The position numbers and the translations under genes are program-made. Below are positions 13,401-24,372 of a stretch of DNA of 64,000 bases, piece after piece. The number at the start of each line of letters is the position of its first letter. Position 1 is the first letter of the stretch. The notes under the pieces were generated by a model. The model saw nothing but the letters and a program-made list of their open reading frames with translations, was not told where the DNA came from and made no database searches. The DNA lies in assembly GCA_036850595.1 (NCBI GenBank), contig CM072168.1, positions 14,189,982 through 14,253,981 on the forward strand. The letters run 5' to 3'. The DNA is from Rhyacichthys aspro (taxonomy: Eukaryota > Chordata > Actinopteri > Gobiiformes > Rhyacichthyidae).

Positions 13401-15347
13401 CTGTTCCTTAAGTCATGACTGCAATTTCAGTAAAAGATAATGCTCTTATTTTCCTACAACAACAACCATTTTCCAAGCTGGGCTTTCAGCCTGAAAAGTG
13501 AAGTGCATTTACCTCCACTTTGTCTTCTTCCATCATTACAGTTGAGACAGTGTGTACAGCTTTCTGCATCAGTGCCACTCTGTTGCCTCCTTTTGCCCCT
13601 GACCAACCTGTACAAAGAACACACAGCGATGTATGACGCAAGAATAACTGGTGGAGGTCTTGAAAGATTTACGTACAACAGAAACAGCAAGAGTTGAGGT
13701 TTTGTACCATGACCGAGCATTGTTGTCATGACAGGATCAGTTGTACCACTCCATATAGCACATGCAAATCTGATATTTGATATAAATTTAAACATGATCA
13801 AGGCTGTGCAAGTATTTGTGAAAGTGGAGAATTGGGGCTTATTATTATGTAGTGTATGTTCCACTTAATATCTAGTGTTCTCCCAAATAACAAGTGCTGT
13901 GGGGAGCATCTAATCAGTGTTATTCCTGTTAGGTGTTGGCTAAATGTTTTAGGTAGGGAAACAGACAATGATTAAGTTAGATATTAAGCTGCTGATCAAG
14001 GTAAAAGTTAAACAAGACTGTCTCCTATCTTTAAGCTTCCAACTTTTGAAAAGAGCTAATTGTGGGCTACTTAAAATGTGTCCTTCTCATCCCTAAATTA
14101 ATCAAACATCTGACATTTATTTTTACCTGGTGCTTATAATGGGCCTAATTAATGAGCAGCTGTGTTCATTATCTATTTATGAGGCACACAGTGATTGAGG
14201 GAATGTTTTATGTAATGTGTGACATTAACCAGAAAGGCAGAAACTGCTTTTCCTTTACAGCTTTTGCATTTTACTATTAGGCAGCTCCATAATATTGTTG
14301 TTATACTAATCAGACAGCCTTTGTTCACACTGTTTTGAAAAAGAAGTTTCTGATTTAAATGTCAAAACTTTTCTTTAAATTGAACCAGAATCTTAATCTA
14401 ATTATATGCTGATTTGACAAGGTGTGATTTCATGTAGTCTGGACTGGTCACACTGACAGAACACATCCTAAGAGACCACCAGATCTGGTCCAATTTAAAG
14501 GAAAGCTTGTATATATGAGTAGAAGGTCACAATAGTCAGGATGTTTGCATAATAACATAGATCTATGGCTTGGATGCTTCAATGCTGCACTAATCCCAAT
14601 AATCCTCTCTTACAATGCACAATAAAACAATACAATGCAAATCATCTAAGTAGAATGCCATTAATAAACAGAGTTTGGCCTTAAGTCTTGGAGCATGTAC
14701 CATGCAATTGTGAGAAGGCTGTTACTACTCTGAGCGCTAATGTCTTCATGGAAATAACCTCAGTATTTTAAGGCAATGGCAAGCAGACCTCTCTCGATAG
14801 CACTGAAGGATTAATTATGTAATTATCTTCAAGCGTACTGGAATCTCAAGCCTTAATTACAATGGCCCTTCATTTTTCTGCTGCTGCTGTATCCATTCAT
14901 TCATAGCCGACTTGTTTTCCAAAAGTTTCTTGTAGAATGACATATAGTTGTAGAACATTTTATTTTAGTGTAATAAAAGTGACCATGCAAGACCCAGAAA
15001 ATGGAAAATGGCATTCATTTATATTTACTTTCACATTGGAATCTTTTGTTTGGATCTTTCAACTTATTTATTCTTTAGCATATGCTTTTATTAAACAAAA
15101 GATTCAATTTAAGTCTTTGTAGTCATTTCTAGGCCCATCTCAGTGAGATTTAGGGTCACCACAGACAAATACATTTTCTGTGAACCAAATATTTGTAGGA
15201 AGGTCAGCTACCTTCTCATTAGCTCCTATTCTCTTTCATCCACAAGCTGTAGTTTTTTTTTTCCTTTGACAGTCAGTGCCCCAGGCAATCTCCACCTGCT
15301 CTTTAGTGGAACACTTTAATCTTGTCGCACACATTTCTACGGTTGGG
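7431..15347. other. AT-rich non-coding stretch, no gene seen
   Basis: No exon, RNA gene or clear mobile element is visible. The two longest open frames are 9053-9475 (plus, 140 codons) and 13454-13864 (minus, 136 codons). Both have compositions expected from random AT-rich DNA, and the first overlaps other open plus-strand frames of similar quality. Their lengths match the longest run expected by chance in a window of this size. Around 9690-9900 the sequence is somewhat GC-richer, without a recognisable coding pattern. Confidence 0.7.
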
Positions 15348-15381
<34 letters not shown>

Positions 15382-15445
15382 ATTAAGAAAAATTTTTTTT
15401 TAAAAATTTTTAAAAAAAAAAATTTTTTTTAATGATTTTTATAAA
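15348..15445. repeat. poly-A run followed by alternating A/T homopolymer blocks
   Basis: A run of 32 A residues (15348-15379) is followed by about 65 bases built almost wholly of alternating blocks of A and T, 5-11 bases each, ending near ATGATTTTTATAAATTTC. The T blocks are complementary to the A blocks, so the segment can fold on itself. It is not a regular microsatellite. It could be a decayed retroelement tail, or base-calling or assembly noise around a long homopolymer. No flanking target duplication was found. Confidence 0.8.
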
Positions 15446-18400
15446 TTTCAACCACACATGGGTAATTTTTTGAAACGAAAAAAAGAAGGTGTCACTACAG
15501 TTTTTTTTTATTGGAAACTTTTTATCCTGTAAAGGACACAAATTCTTTTAAGTAGCTCCTAAAAATACACCATTGGTGAATGTACTTCAGTTCAATCATT
15601 TTTGACAGCTGTGTGTGGAAGTAGTTTTGTACTGTTCTGTGGAAGAGAGGTTTCAAACCATATCTGTTGGATTTTTTCAGACCATTTGACCCTACATTGA
15701 AATGATTTTGCAGGAAGTTTTTCAGTTGTTTGGACAGAATAAGGTCCTAAAATACTGGATTGGTTTAGGAAATAAACACTTTGCAAAAAAAATGGGGTTC
15801 AGAATCCTTTGAAAAGTCTTCTGCTGAAGTAGCATTAAGTGCAAAAAAAGAAATCAGACATTTTCCGATAACGTCTATCTGTAGACTTTAATGTAATAAT
15901 ACTATAAATATGAATACCTTTTTCTTCTGTCTATCTTCAAATTGGCCTCATTGGTTGGAAAATTTCATTTGTAGCACATTTTTCTTTCTGTGATCTCTTC
16001 CTTTATGCACTGGTTTTGGTCTGTCTGGTCTAGGTCTTCGTTATAGAGGTCTTGATTTCACTGAGCACAAAGGTATATATTGCCAGGTATTCAGTGCATT
16101 TCCACCAAAGTGACCTTTCCTTAAATCATGTCATGCTCTTGACTAATTAAACCCATGCTGGATATTGGTATTCCGGATGGTGTTTCACTTGTATATGCCC
16201 CCTCAAGGTCGTTACCATTCACCTTCTGACAACGGCAGCATTTTGACCTTTAAGCCACATTTAGCTGCACATCAGTGCTTCCCTTTTTCATTAAAGTTCT
16301 GACTGACAGATAGAATATCAAACATTAATGAGGCAGGAGCTATACTGAATCGCTGCGACATAGGGTTGTAGGGGAGGACGAGGAGAGACAGCATGTTAAC
16401 ACGTCAAAGATCCAATTTTCATCAAAATACAACCATTGCTTGTTATATGTGTTGTTTCAATTTCTCTGACCCTCGCTCTGTAAAGGCTGTGACAGAACAT
16501 TGTAGTATGTTTTGTCACTGTAAAATCCCAATTCTTTCATGTTCTCACTTTTATACAATGAATTTTTCATAATAAGGTTTATTCGTGTTATCATTGCCAT
16601 TATTGTGAAGAATTACAGCTTTGATTTACTGCTGCGAATGAAGTGTAATTAAACTGAATCTGTGTGTGCACCAAATCCAAAAGCTCATTAGATGCAAAAG
16701 GCAGGCAGGTAATAACAGCCCCTGAGATAGGGCAAACAAAGCAATCAGCAAAAATTAGATTTTGTTGTGAAAATCTGTTTGTTGAATAAATAGGAAGTTG
16801 TGCAAAGATGCCAGGATTTGTCAAGAAAATTGGTAATTTCATACCTGAGAGCGCACTCTGTGATTATTTTAACTAGTCATACACTCTGCCGACATAGTTA
16901 TCTTGACAAACAGGAAAAAGATAGGATATGCCTCACAATATGAAACGAGAATCACTGTCTTTAAATTTGTCTTGACTGACATTTCAAATTCAACGTCCAT
17001 AGTCACTTTGATGAAAAATAGCCAAAAAAATGATTTAAAATGTGAAGCATTCATTCCAGGGCTTTGAATAAAACAGAAGAAAATGTCAGCAAAATAAACT
17101 AAATTAGTAGTTTAAATTTAAGTAAGTTAATTAAGTTTAAATTATTAAAATGTATTAATACTATGCAGGACAAAATACAATAATCTACACTATAGAAATC
17201 TCTTTTATTCCAGTCTAAAACAAATATGAAGTCAGTTTATTTAGACACTGTCTATTTTCACATTTTGTGTGAACAAAGGGTAGCACTAGGAAGAGGATGA
17301 GGCACTGGACAACTTTTGTTTACCAACATTTATTAAGAAAACCTGCATAGTGTGCTTTTAAAGCCTTTGTTATGATGGGTTTTATGTCCCATCCACCTAC
17401 AATAAACGCAACATGGTATTTTAGAAGGCATTTCTACAAGATTGTGGCATTTTTTAAATGATAGAAATGGAGTTTTACTGTGCAATACCATCGGATAATG
17501 TTTAGTAAAAGCAAGACAATTTTGATTGGTTCCTGATCTTGTGTAAGATTGTAAATCATCCTGGTAAATGTGTATTGTATTAACAATAAGTCAAAAACCT
17601 GGGATGTCGTCAGGCAGTAATTGTGTTGATTGATGTATAATATAAATATTGGTTATGTGTATAATGCATGCCTTCGTTGTATTGTAATATTTCTGTAATA
17701 TTTCTTTTAATGACATCCATTTGAGAGTTGTGCTGCTCAGTTATTTAAGACTGGGAGCTCAGGGGAAACCAAATTAAATGTCACAAGACTCACATTTAGA
17801 CAGAAGCCATTTCATTGATAAGGAGGGCCCTTCCCTTCGAATTACCCAATAAATTAAAATGCTTTTGAATAATCCTCCGCAGAGCTGTCCCCTAGAGGTT
17901 CTTTACGATCCTTTAAAAGTCATCCCTCTTCCTGCAACCTCCAGTTCACGCTGTCTTCTGACTCGAAATGATCTATCAGTCAGACTAGAAAAGACATATT
18001 TGTTAGCGGATAATGAAAGCTATGGAACTGATTCCTGGTCCTGGCAGTTCCCATGTCCCCTGTTAGGGTTATATATTGTGTTTTTGTTGTGAAGTAAATT
18101 TCATTCACTCAACAATAAAATAAAGAATGACATAATTAACTGTGCAGCGGATTGATCGACCATTCGCTGAATCGAATGTATTACTACTCACTACTCATTG
18201 CACTTTTAATATCATACTTTATATAGTGTTAAAAGAAATGGGCGTCCCTATAACCATTGGACATGAGCGGGAGAACAACCACAAGATAACTGGTTTAGAC
18301 TGACAACTCTCAATCTAATGAGGCTATTGCAGGGATGTTTTGACATGTTTCATCAGTGACTGCTGTCATTTTGAAGTCTTCACTGCACATAGGCCGGGTC

Positions 18401-21400
18401 GTGACTGGCAACATTTGTAGGGCTCGAATAGCCTTGGCTGGTGGACATAAATAACAATGAATCATCAGCAACCTATTTGTGCGGCAATATGAATCATTCA
18501 GACCTCTGGATCCCATACAGCTTGTTGGAATTAGCACTCTGGGTTGAAAATGGATACAAATGAATGGATAGTAAATAAATAAATGAATAAATAAATAAAT
18601 ATAGCTACATGACAAACCTAATAAAAGTGTATAACTAATTGTTCCTTTTCATCATGGTTTAATAGGAGTGTGGTTTATAAAGTTTGTAAATGTTTATTGG
18701 AGATGCTAGCTCACAGTTTGGGTGCCTGACAGCTGGGGATATGTTAGGCAAATATGTTGTTCATTTATCTTGTCATTGTTAAGCTTTCAGCCTACAGCCT
18801 GTTTGTTTACCTTTGTCGTCTGTGCGGATAGAGCAAAGGATGGCAATTGATTGTGTTCATTTTGAGCAGTGAAAGGCAAAGCTGCAGGGTGCTATACACA
18901 TGGACTTAATAACTAGATCCTACACTCACTTGACAGTTTCTGTAGTTACTGTATTCTGCGTTTTGTGTTGGAAAAGCCTGCCCTGAGTTGCTCTTTCTCA
19001 AGAGCAGACAAAACACTGCAGTGTAATTTTTTTTTTTTTCACAAAACACTAGAGTAACACTATAATTTGGATAGACCACTTTCAACATTTAATGCTCTCT
19101 CTCTGCCTGGTATCAATTGTAAAAAAGAGCTTTATTTCAAAGACCAACAGAGCTTTAATACACTCCAGTCTAATGTTAATCTTTAACGTGGTGCTCTCTG
19201 TTCTCCAATCAAGCTAACTTTTTCTATAACATTTCAGTTCATCACATCATGACATTTGCTACTGAAACCAAAGAACCTCTGTAATCCTTGTTCTGCATCA
19301 GCATCATTATATAAGATGCCTTAAGGTTTTGGTTCAGTTTGGATTAATGTTTACGATGGTGTCCCGAGTCAACAATGCCATTATCTCAGATTTATGATCA
19401 AATACGCACAAACCAGAGTTCTAGTCCTTGTCTAAATAAAAAAAAAAACATAACCGCAGCACTCTTGGCTTTTGAGTGTTGATATACAGTGTAGTCAAAA
19501 TTCTTCCATCCAAAGTCAAAGTGTCCTGCTGTTTTCTAAATAGAAGAAGCTCAGACATTTCTCTAAGGCTTCTGTTAGAAACACTTAAAATAAGTGACTT
19601 TGAGCCTGTGTCATTCGAAATGAAAACTGGGACTCACTCCTGGAGCAAGCCTAAAAATGTTCATTGCTCCACGAGTACCATGAAAGAATAAACTGCACAC
19701 ATCTTTAAAAATGCATTTGTGTTATTTTGACACAAAATGTTCCCAATCACTAAAGGCTTAAGCATTGAATGAGTGAGCAGTTTTCAGGACGTTGGTGGTA
19801 TTTAGTTGATGGGTCAAGGTCTGTGCCTCTGACTGCAGTCTCCGAGCTTTGTCGGCAGAAGCCATTTGTCTTGTGATAAAACCAGCACACTATCGCCCAA
19901 TCAATAGGGGCAATCAAACACATTCAATCAGACCTTTGTGCCATAAGGGCAGCAGTATGTCGAGCTATATTACTCCACATTTGGTAGGTTTCTCCAACAA
20001 TTAAAGACTGATGCACCACTAGTTTTATCTAGCATTGTTGTAATGAACAATAGAGAAATACAAAGTCTCTATTAATAGCTGATAGATTAATATTACAGTT
20101 TATTATGTTGAGTACTGTTTTAGGCTTTTAGACAAACTCAGAAAAAGATTAGTAAAAGAATCACAGAAATGCTGTAAAAGCCTCTTTTCACCCACAAGTA
20201 TGTCATGATAAGAGCCTGTTGTGTGCACCATCTGATTACAAAATTGTGACATAATCCCAATGTGACTTGAGTTCAGTTGAGCAGAAGTTCGAGCAATCAG
20301 GCCAAAATTTATATTATACTGTCTAAAAGATAGAAATGGGACAGCTGTGTGTACCGTCTTTCATATAAGTTTTGTGTTCTGTTTGGGTTTAAAAATGTAA
20401 TTATTGTATCCCAACCCTGCAGAAGTTTTTATGTTTATCCGACTGATATCTGTACCTGAGAGTACCTCACTCTGTGTTCAGTCACGGTTGAAGAAGGCTG
20501 TTTTTTATTTACAGACAATACTCGACTGGGGTAGTGAGGAGACATATCTGTGCGTGTTTGGATACAGTCTACAATGTGCCTTAAAAGTGCCCTAGATGCC
20601 CTCTGTGCAGAGACCTTAGTTTGTCTTTTTTGTTGACAGGAAGATTCCCTGGATGTGCAATGAGCTGGTGATGTGATGGGTGTCCCAGTTTATAAATGAT
20701 GGACTGGACACTTCCCACAGTCTAAAGAGTATAATGGGTTTTTGACATTCAGAAAGGGGCAGCTGTTGACTCAGTGGTGATTAAAGGCAGATTAATGACT
20801 TGGCAACAAGACATCACAGACTGACTTTATGTCACATTTGACCATTTTCCCATCCTGTCATTTTCTGATCTGAAGCCAACTGATTGATTACAAACAGTTG
20901 ATCAATCATAATAGAGTGGAACTATTAAAGAGTGGGGGAGTCTAAACAGGACATGCAGTTGGGCTGGATTGAACTGATAGTGTTGCAAACAAATAATGCT
21001 ATACAAAAACCCTGTTGGGTCTTTGTGTTTTGTAAAGAAAGCATAAGATACAAACAAAAACCACTGAGTTGTGTAATTAACTCCTTAAATGATAGCAGCC
21101 ACCCACCGACCCTTAATATTTAATTAGAAAAATTGATGATCTTATAATTGAATCAATGGGAAATAACCAAAATGTATGCATTTACAAATGAAAATGATAC
21201 GATATTGAAATAAAAATGATCCAGTTAATTGATCTGTGCAGTTGCAAGGATAATATTAACTAATTCAGCAGTCTGTTTATAGTTAACACATTCTGAGTGA
21301 AAGTATGTTCATTTTTAGAGGTGTCCTGCAACTTCTGTGATAGAATCCCAAATGTGGGCTGAATTGAAATATGTCCAGGCATGGTTTGAAAGACAAGTCT

Positions 21401-22936
21401 GTTTTCCATTGAAAGTACCTCTCGTTTATGCCACAGTAAAATGTATAAATTAAAATGTTAATTAATATGGGTGCATCAAGGGCAAAGCATTCAGTTTCTG
21501 ATCTGCAATGAAGCAATTTTCATAAAAGAGTAAAATGAGGAGGTACACGTCTTTTTAATACTCCAGAAACTCACTGTTGTGTAAAGGCTTTGGTGGCAGG
21601 GACAAAGCAAACCCATGTAATTGTACCTATACCAATGAAGCCATCTTTATGTCAATCAAGCATTTCTTCATATTCTGCAGTGAAATGTAATTCCAGGTTT
21701 GAAAGAATGACAAGAGCAGGGCATTGTGGTTAGATCACAAAAATACGGCTGAACAGAGAAAAAGAAGTGCTCTTCATGTGATTGCGAACTGGCAGAAAAA
21801 AACAAAAACACCTCTTCTTACTAAAATAACTTTAAGTGCAATTGATGTGTCTAATTCAGCACAAAATGAAAATCAGTGGCAGAACTGCAACAACACCATT
21901 GTAAACATTTTGGGCCAAATTGAGACTCCTGCCCTTAAAATTTTCAGCTGAGATAATCAGCTAATCTGGGAGCAGATAGTCAAGCTTCCTTTCTGTGATT
22001 TGAATTCACAGCATGGTGGTAGTGAAGGTGAAAATGATTCGTGAACCATTACTGTGGCCCCATGACACTGTGCCAAAGAACAGACTAAGTGAAAGGACAA
22101 CAGGTCAAGATAATTACAGCCACATTGCGCAGAGATAATCTTTTTTTCCTGACATCCATCTACAGAGTTTCTGCATGTGAGCACTGAAGAGAAGACGAAA
22201 GTGCTATTTTTTTTTCATCTTTCAAAGCAACACAGTTTCAAAAACAGTGTGATTATTGGAACACTACAAAGTAAGCCAACCAAATTCAAAATCTGATCCA
22301 TGGTGCCTTGCCCACTGTGTGCACCACAAGGAGCCACACACGTACACAGAGCGCCAAGCAGGGTTTCAGTTGGAGATACTTCTACCTTCATTCACTTTCA
22401 CAGCAGGGAGTTTCAAAGTGAAAAAAAAAAGTGGACCCAAGCTGAGTGTCTGTCTTTCACTGTAAATTGGAGACATGCAAGGACAAGCTCTCCACTGAAT
22501 TAAGCAAAACAAAATAGCTGTCAGGTATCAATAATGTCACTGCACATGTGGCCTAGCTTCTCTTTCTGTCAGCTTTGTCATAAATAAGACATCACCTTAA
22601 AAATGTATTTCTTTTATTTCAAGAGTTGAATAATATATAGAGACAATTGAGGTGTTTCATATTTTATCAGTGTGGTGCAACTAAAAGATAAGCTGCCTTT
22701 CAGATAAAACTTTTCAAAACAATTTTCTTTTTTTTCACACTGATCCTTTTCACTCTGAACTTTTTTGTTTTCCCAAAAGTATTTAGGCCAAAATCTATAA
22801 ACCTTGTGTATATTAATGTGGTCTCTGGATTACATTAACAGTAGATGACTCACTGCATTAGCTTCAACAGTGGTGATAGAAGTAGATGGCCCAATAACCA
22901 ACAGCCATATCAGTGTGACTTGCTTTTAAAAAAGGA
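15446..22936. other. AT-rich non-coding stretch, no gene seen
   Basis: No gene is supported. Open frames are at most about 100 codons; the longest, 18310-18615 on the minus strand, overlaps the AAAT microsatellite at 18572-18601. A GGTCT-rich fragment near 16015-16060 loosely resembles the repeat at 7262-7430. The rest appears unique, with scattered short A or T runs. Confidence 0.68.
18572..18601. repeat. (AAAT)n tetranucleotide microsatellite
   Basis: About seven units of AAAT, with one variant unit (ATGA), directly visible. The same array gives the tyrosine- and isoleucine-rich start of the open minus-strand frame here, which is therefore not a gene. Confidence 0.9.
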
Positions 22937-22945
22937 CAGGCTGTG
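22937..22945. repeat. target-site duplication, left copy (CAGGCTGTG)
   Basis: The 9-mer CAGGCTGTG lies immediately before the TAACCT end of the element at 22946-23452. It is repeated exactly at 23453-23461, directly after the element's AGGTTA end. Confidence 0.8.
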
Positions 22946-23452
22946 TAACCTGACTCTGCCAGATAGAACTGCTCCAAAGAACATAGTCTATTTCGCAGTA
23001 CCATCTGGGAAGGCTCCAGTTGAAAGCGTTTGCAAAAGGGAGGCGCCTTCTGTCAAAAACTTGGTAGTTGATTGGATAAAGCACCGACTAGTATCCGCTT
23101 ACCATGAGGTTTCTTTAGCCAATCATAGCAACGATATGACGTGCCACTCTTTGCGCTTCTTTCAAAGAAGAAATACTCTCTACTTCTGATAAAACTGTTT
23201 CGATAGCAACGTCAACGCTAACGTCTTTCGTCGTAGCCATGTTGAAAACAAAGAGGAAAAGAGAGCACTAGTTGCTTACTTCAAATTTAAAACCCGCCTC
23301 TACCTGGTAGTGCTGCAACATCATTGGTCAAAAGAGTCCGGTGAGTCCACGGTTCACGACTCAAGCGGTTTGGTTGGCACGATACAAGATGGATTTACAA
23401 GAGTTTTGGAAACTCCCAAATCTCGTGAGAATCCAGCTGCAGCGCAAGGTTA
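22946..23452. mobile_element. non-autonomous DNA transposon, MULE-like by 9-bp TSD
   Basis: This 507-bp segment begins TAACCT and ends AGGTTA, a 6-bp terminal inverted repeat with weaker similarity further in (CTGC blocks). Identical 9-mers CAGGCTGTG flank it on both sides. A 9-bp duplication is typical of Mutator-like elements; Merlin and some others can also give 8-9 bp, so the superfamily is inferred. Internally it has several ATTGG/CCAAT words and, near the right end (23421-23430), TCTCGTGAGA, which looks like a CpG-decayed form of the palindrome TCTCGCGAGA. No transposase is present; the short open frames inside (22845-23189, 23341-23526) are incidental. It is GC-richer and richer in CpG than its surroundings, consistent with an inserted element. 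Confidence 0.72.
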
Positions 23453-23461
23453 CAGGCTGTG
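23453..23461. repeat. target-site duplication, right copy (CAGGCTGTG)
   Basis: Exact copy of the 9-mer at 22937-22945, directly abutting the right end of the MULE-like element. Confidence 0.8.
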
Positions 23462-24149
23462 TACAATCACAGAAGAAAGATGATCTATTGATTAGTTTGA
23501 GCTGTCAAGGATCCTTTTTTGGATAGATAAGTAACATGTTAGCTGTCAAGCTGTATTTCTATTAAATACATTCAGAAAAGAAAGAAAGAAATAGCACATT
23601 TTACAGCTTGTTGAAGAAGATGCTGCACAAGCTTTTAGGCTTTGTTTATACTGTCATAACAAGGATGGAGGCCTGTATTTGGTCTGTCTTTCATCTAAAT
23701 TATGTCCTGTCATGACAGAACACTTAAAAATCCACACACCTATTGTAAAAGGTGTAGTTTATTCAGCACTTTTATTTTTGCATAAGTTATCTGGCAACCC
23801 CCTCATTGTAACTTCTGGGACCATTGGCCCATGCCAGTGGGGCCACCCCTCTTACAAATCTTTACTCATTAATCATTTAGAGGAAGCAATTTGTGGAGCA
23901 CCTGTCCCAAGGAGAGGGCCATTAGGGCTCTCGCTGGAAGCTGTGCTGTGGGTCTAATGGCTTTTCAGGGGAACTTATTGAAAGACGTATTGGAATCTGC
24001 ACCGCTGAAAATAAATTTGATAGTTGTCGCTAAAGCAAATATCACTGTTTAAAGAGAGAGAGAGGAAAAAAAAGATCTTTGGTCATTATTTTCAAGATGA
24101 ATGAAAAAAGTCTGTTCACGTCCATCTTCTGCCAAAAAAAATATAACAT
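23462..24149. other. non-coding stretch between two mobile elements
   Basis: This holds a short AAAG run near 23575-23590, a GA-rich run near 24050-24075, and a moderately GC-richer patch at about 23820-23950. An open plus-strand frame of 92 codons (23679-23957) covers that patch but encodes nothing I recognise. Confidence 0.6.
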
Positions 24150-24372
24150 TGACTCATTTTCTGCCACTTATCCTGTCATGGGTTGCAGGGGGCTGGAGCC
24201 TATCCCAGCTGCTCTGGGCGTGAGGAGGGGTGCACCCTGGATGATTGCCAGGGCCAACACTGACAGATAACTGTTCACTCTTACATTTATTCACTATGGA
24301 CAATGACCAGTTTACCTTTACATGCATGTCTTTGGACGGTGGGAGGAGAACGTACAGTTGCAAAGGGAGATT
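24150..24372 (-). mobile_element. teleost SINE/L2-tail interspersed repeat, partial, minus orientation
   Basis: The plus strand shows the family's hallmark words, reversed relative to the copy at 43202-43622: TCATTTTCTGCCACTTATCC, GGCTGGAGCCTATCCCAGCT, GCACCCTGGATGATTGCCAG, and CATGCATGTCTTTGGACGGT. The same words, reverse-complemented, occur in the other copy. The tail side is at the low coordinate. At the high coordinate a segment seems to be missing: after GGTGGGAGGA the sequence jumps to AGAACGTACAGTTGCAAAGG, which resembles a later part of the family. The tRNA-like head is absent, so this is a 5'-truncated, internally deleted copy. No target duplication was found. Confidence 0.8.

Noticed and set aside
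13454..13864. 136-codon open frame, minus strand
   Set aside because: Within chance length, no recognisable domain, no conserved-looking pattern, and an overlapping plus-strand frame is also open.
22845..23189. 114-codon open frame, plus strand
   Set aside because: It mostly lies within the MULE-like non-autonomous transposon and has no transposase motif; openness follows from the element's higher GC content.
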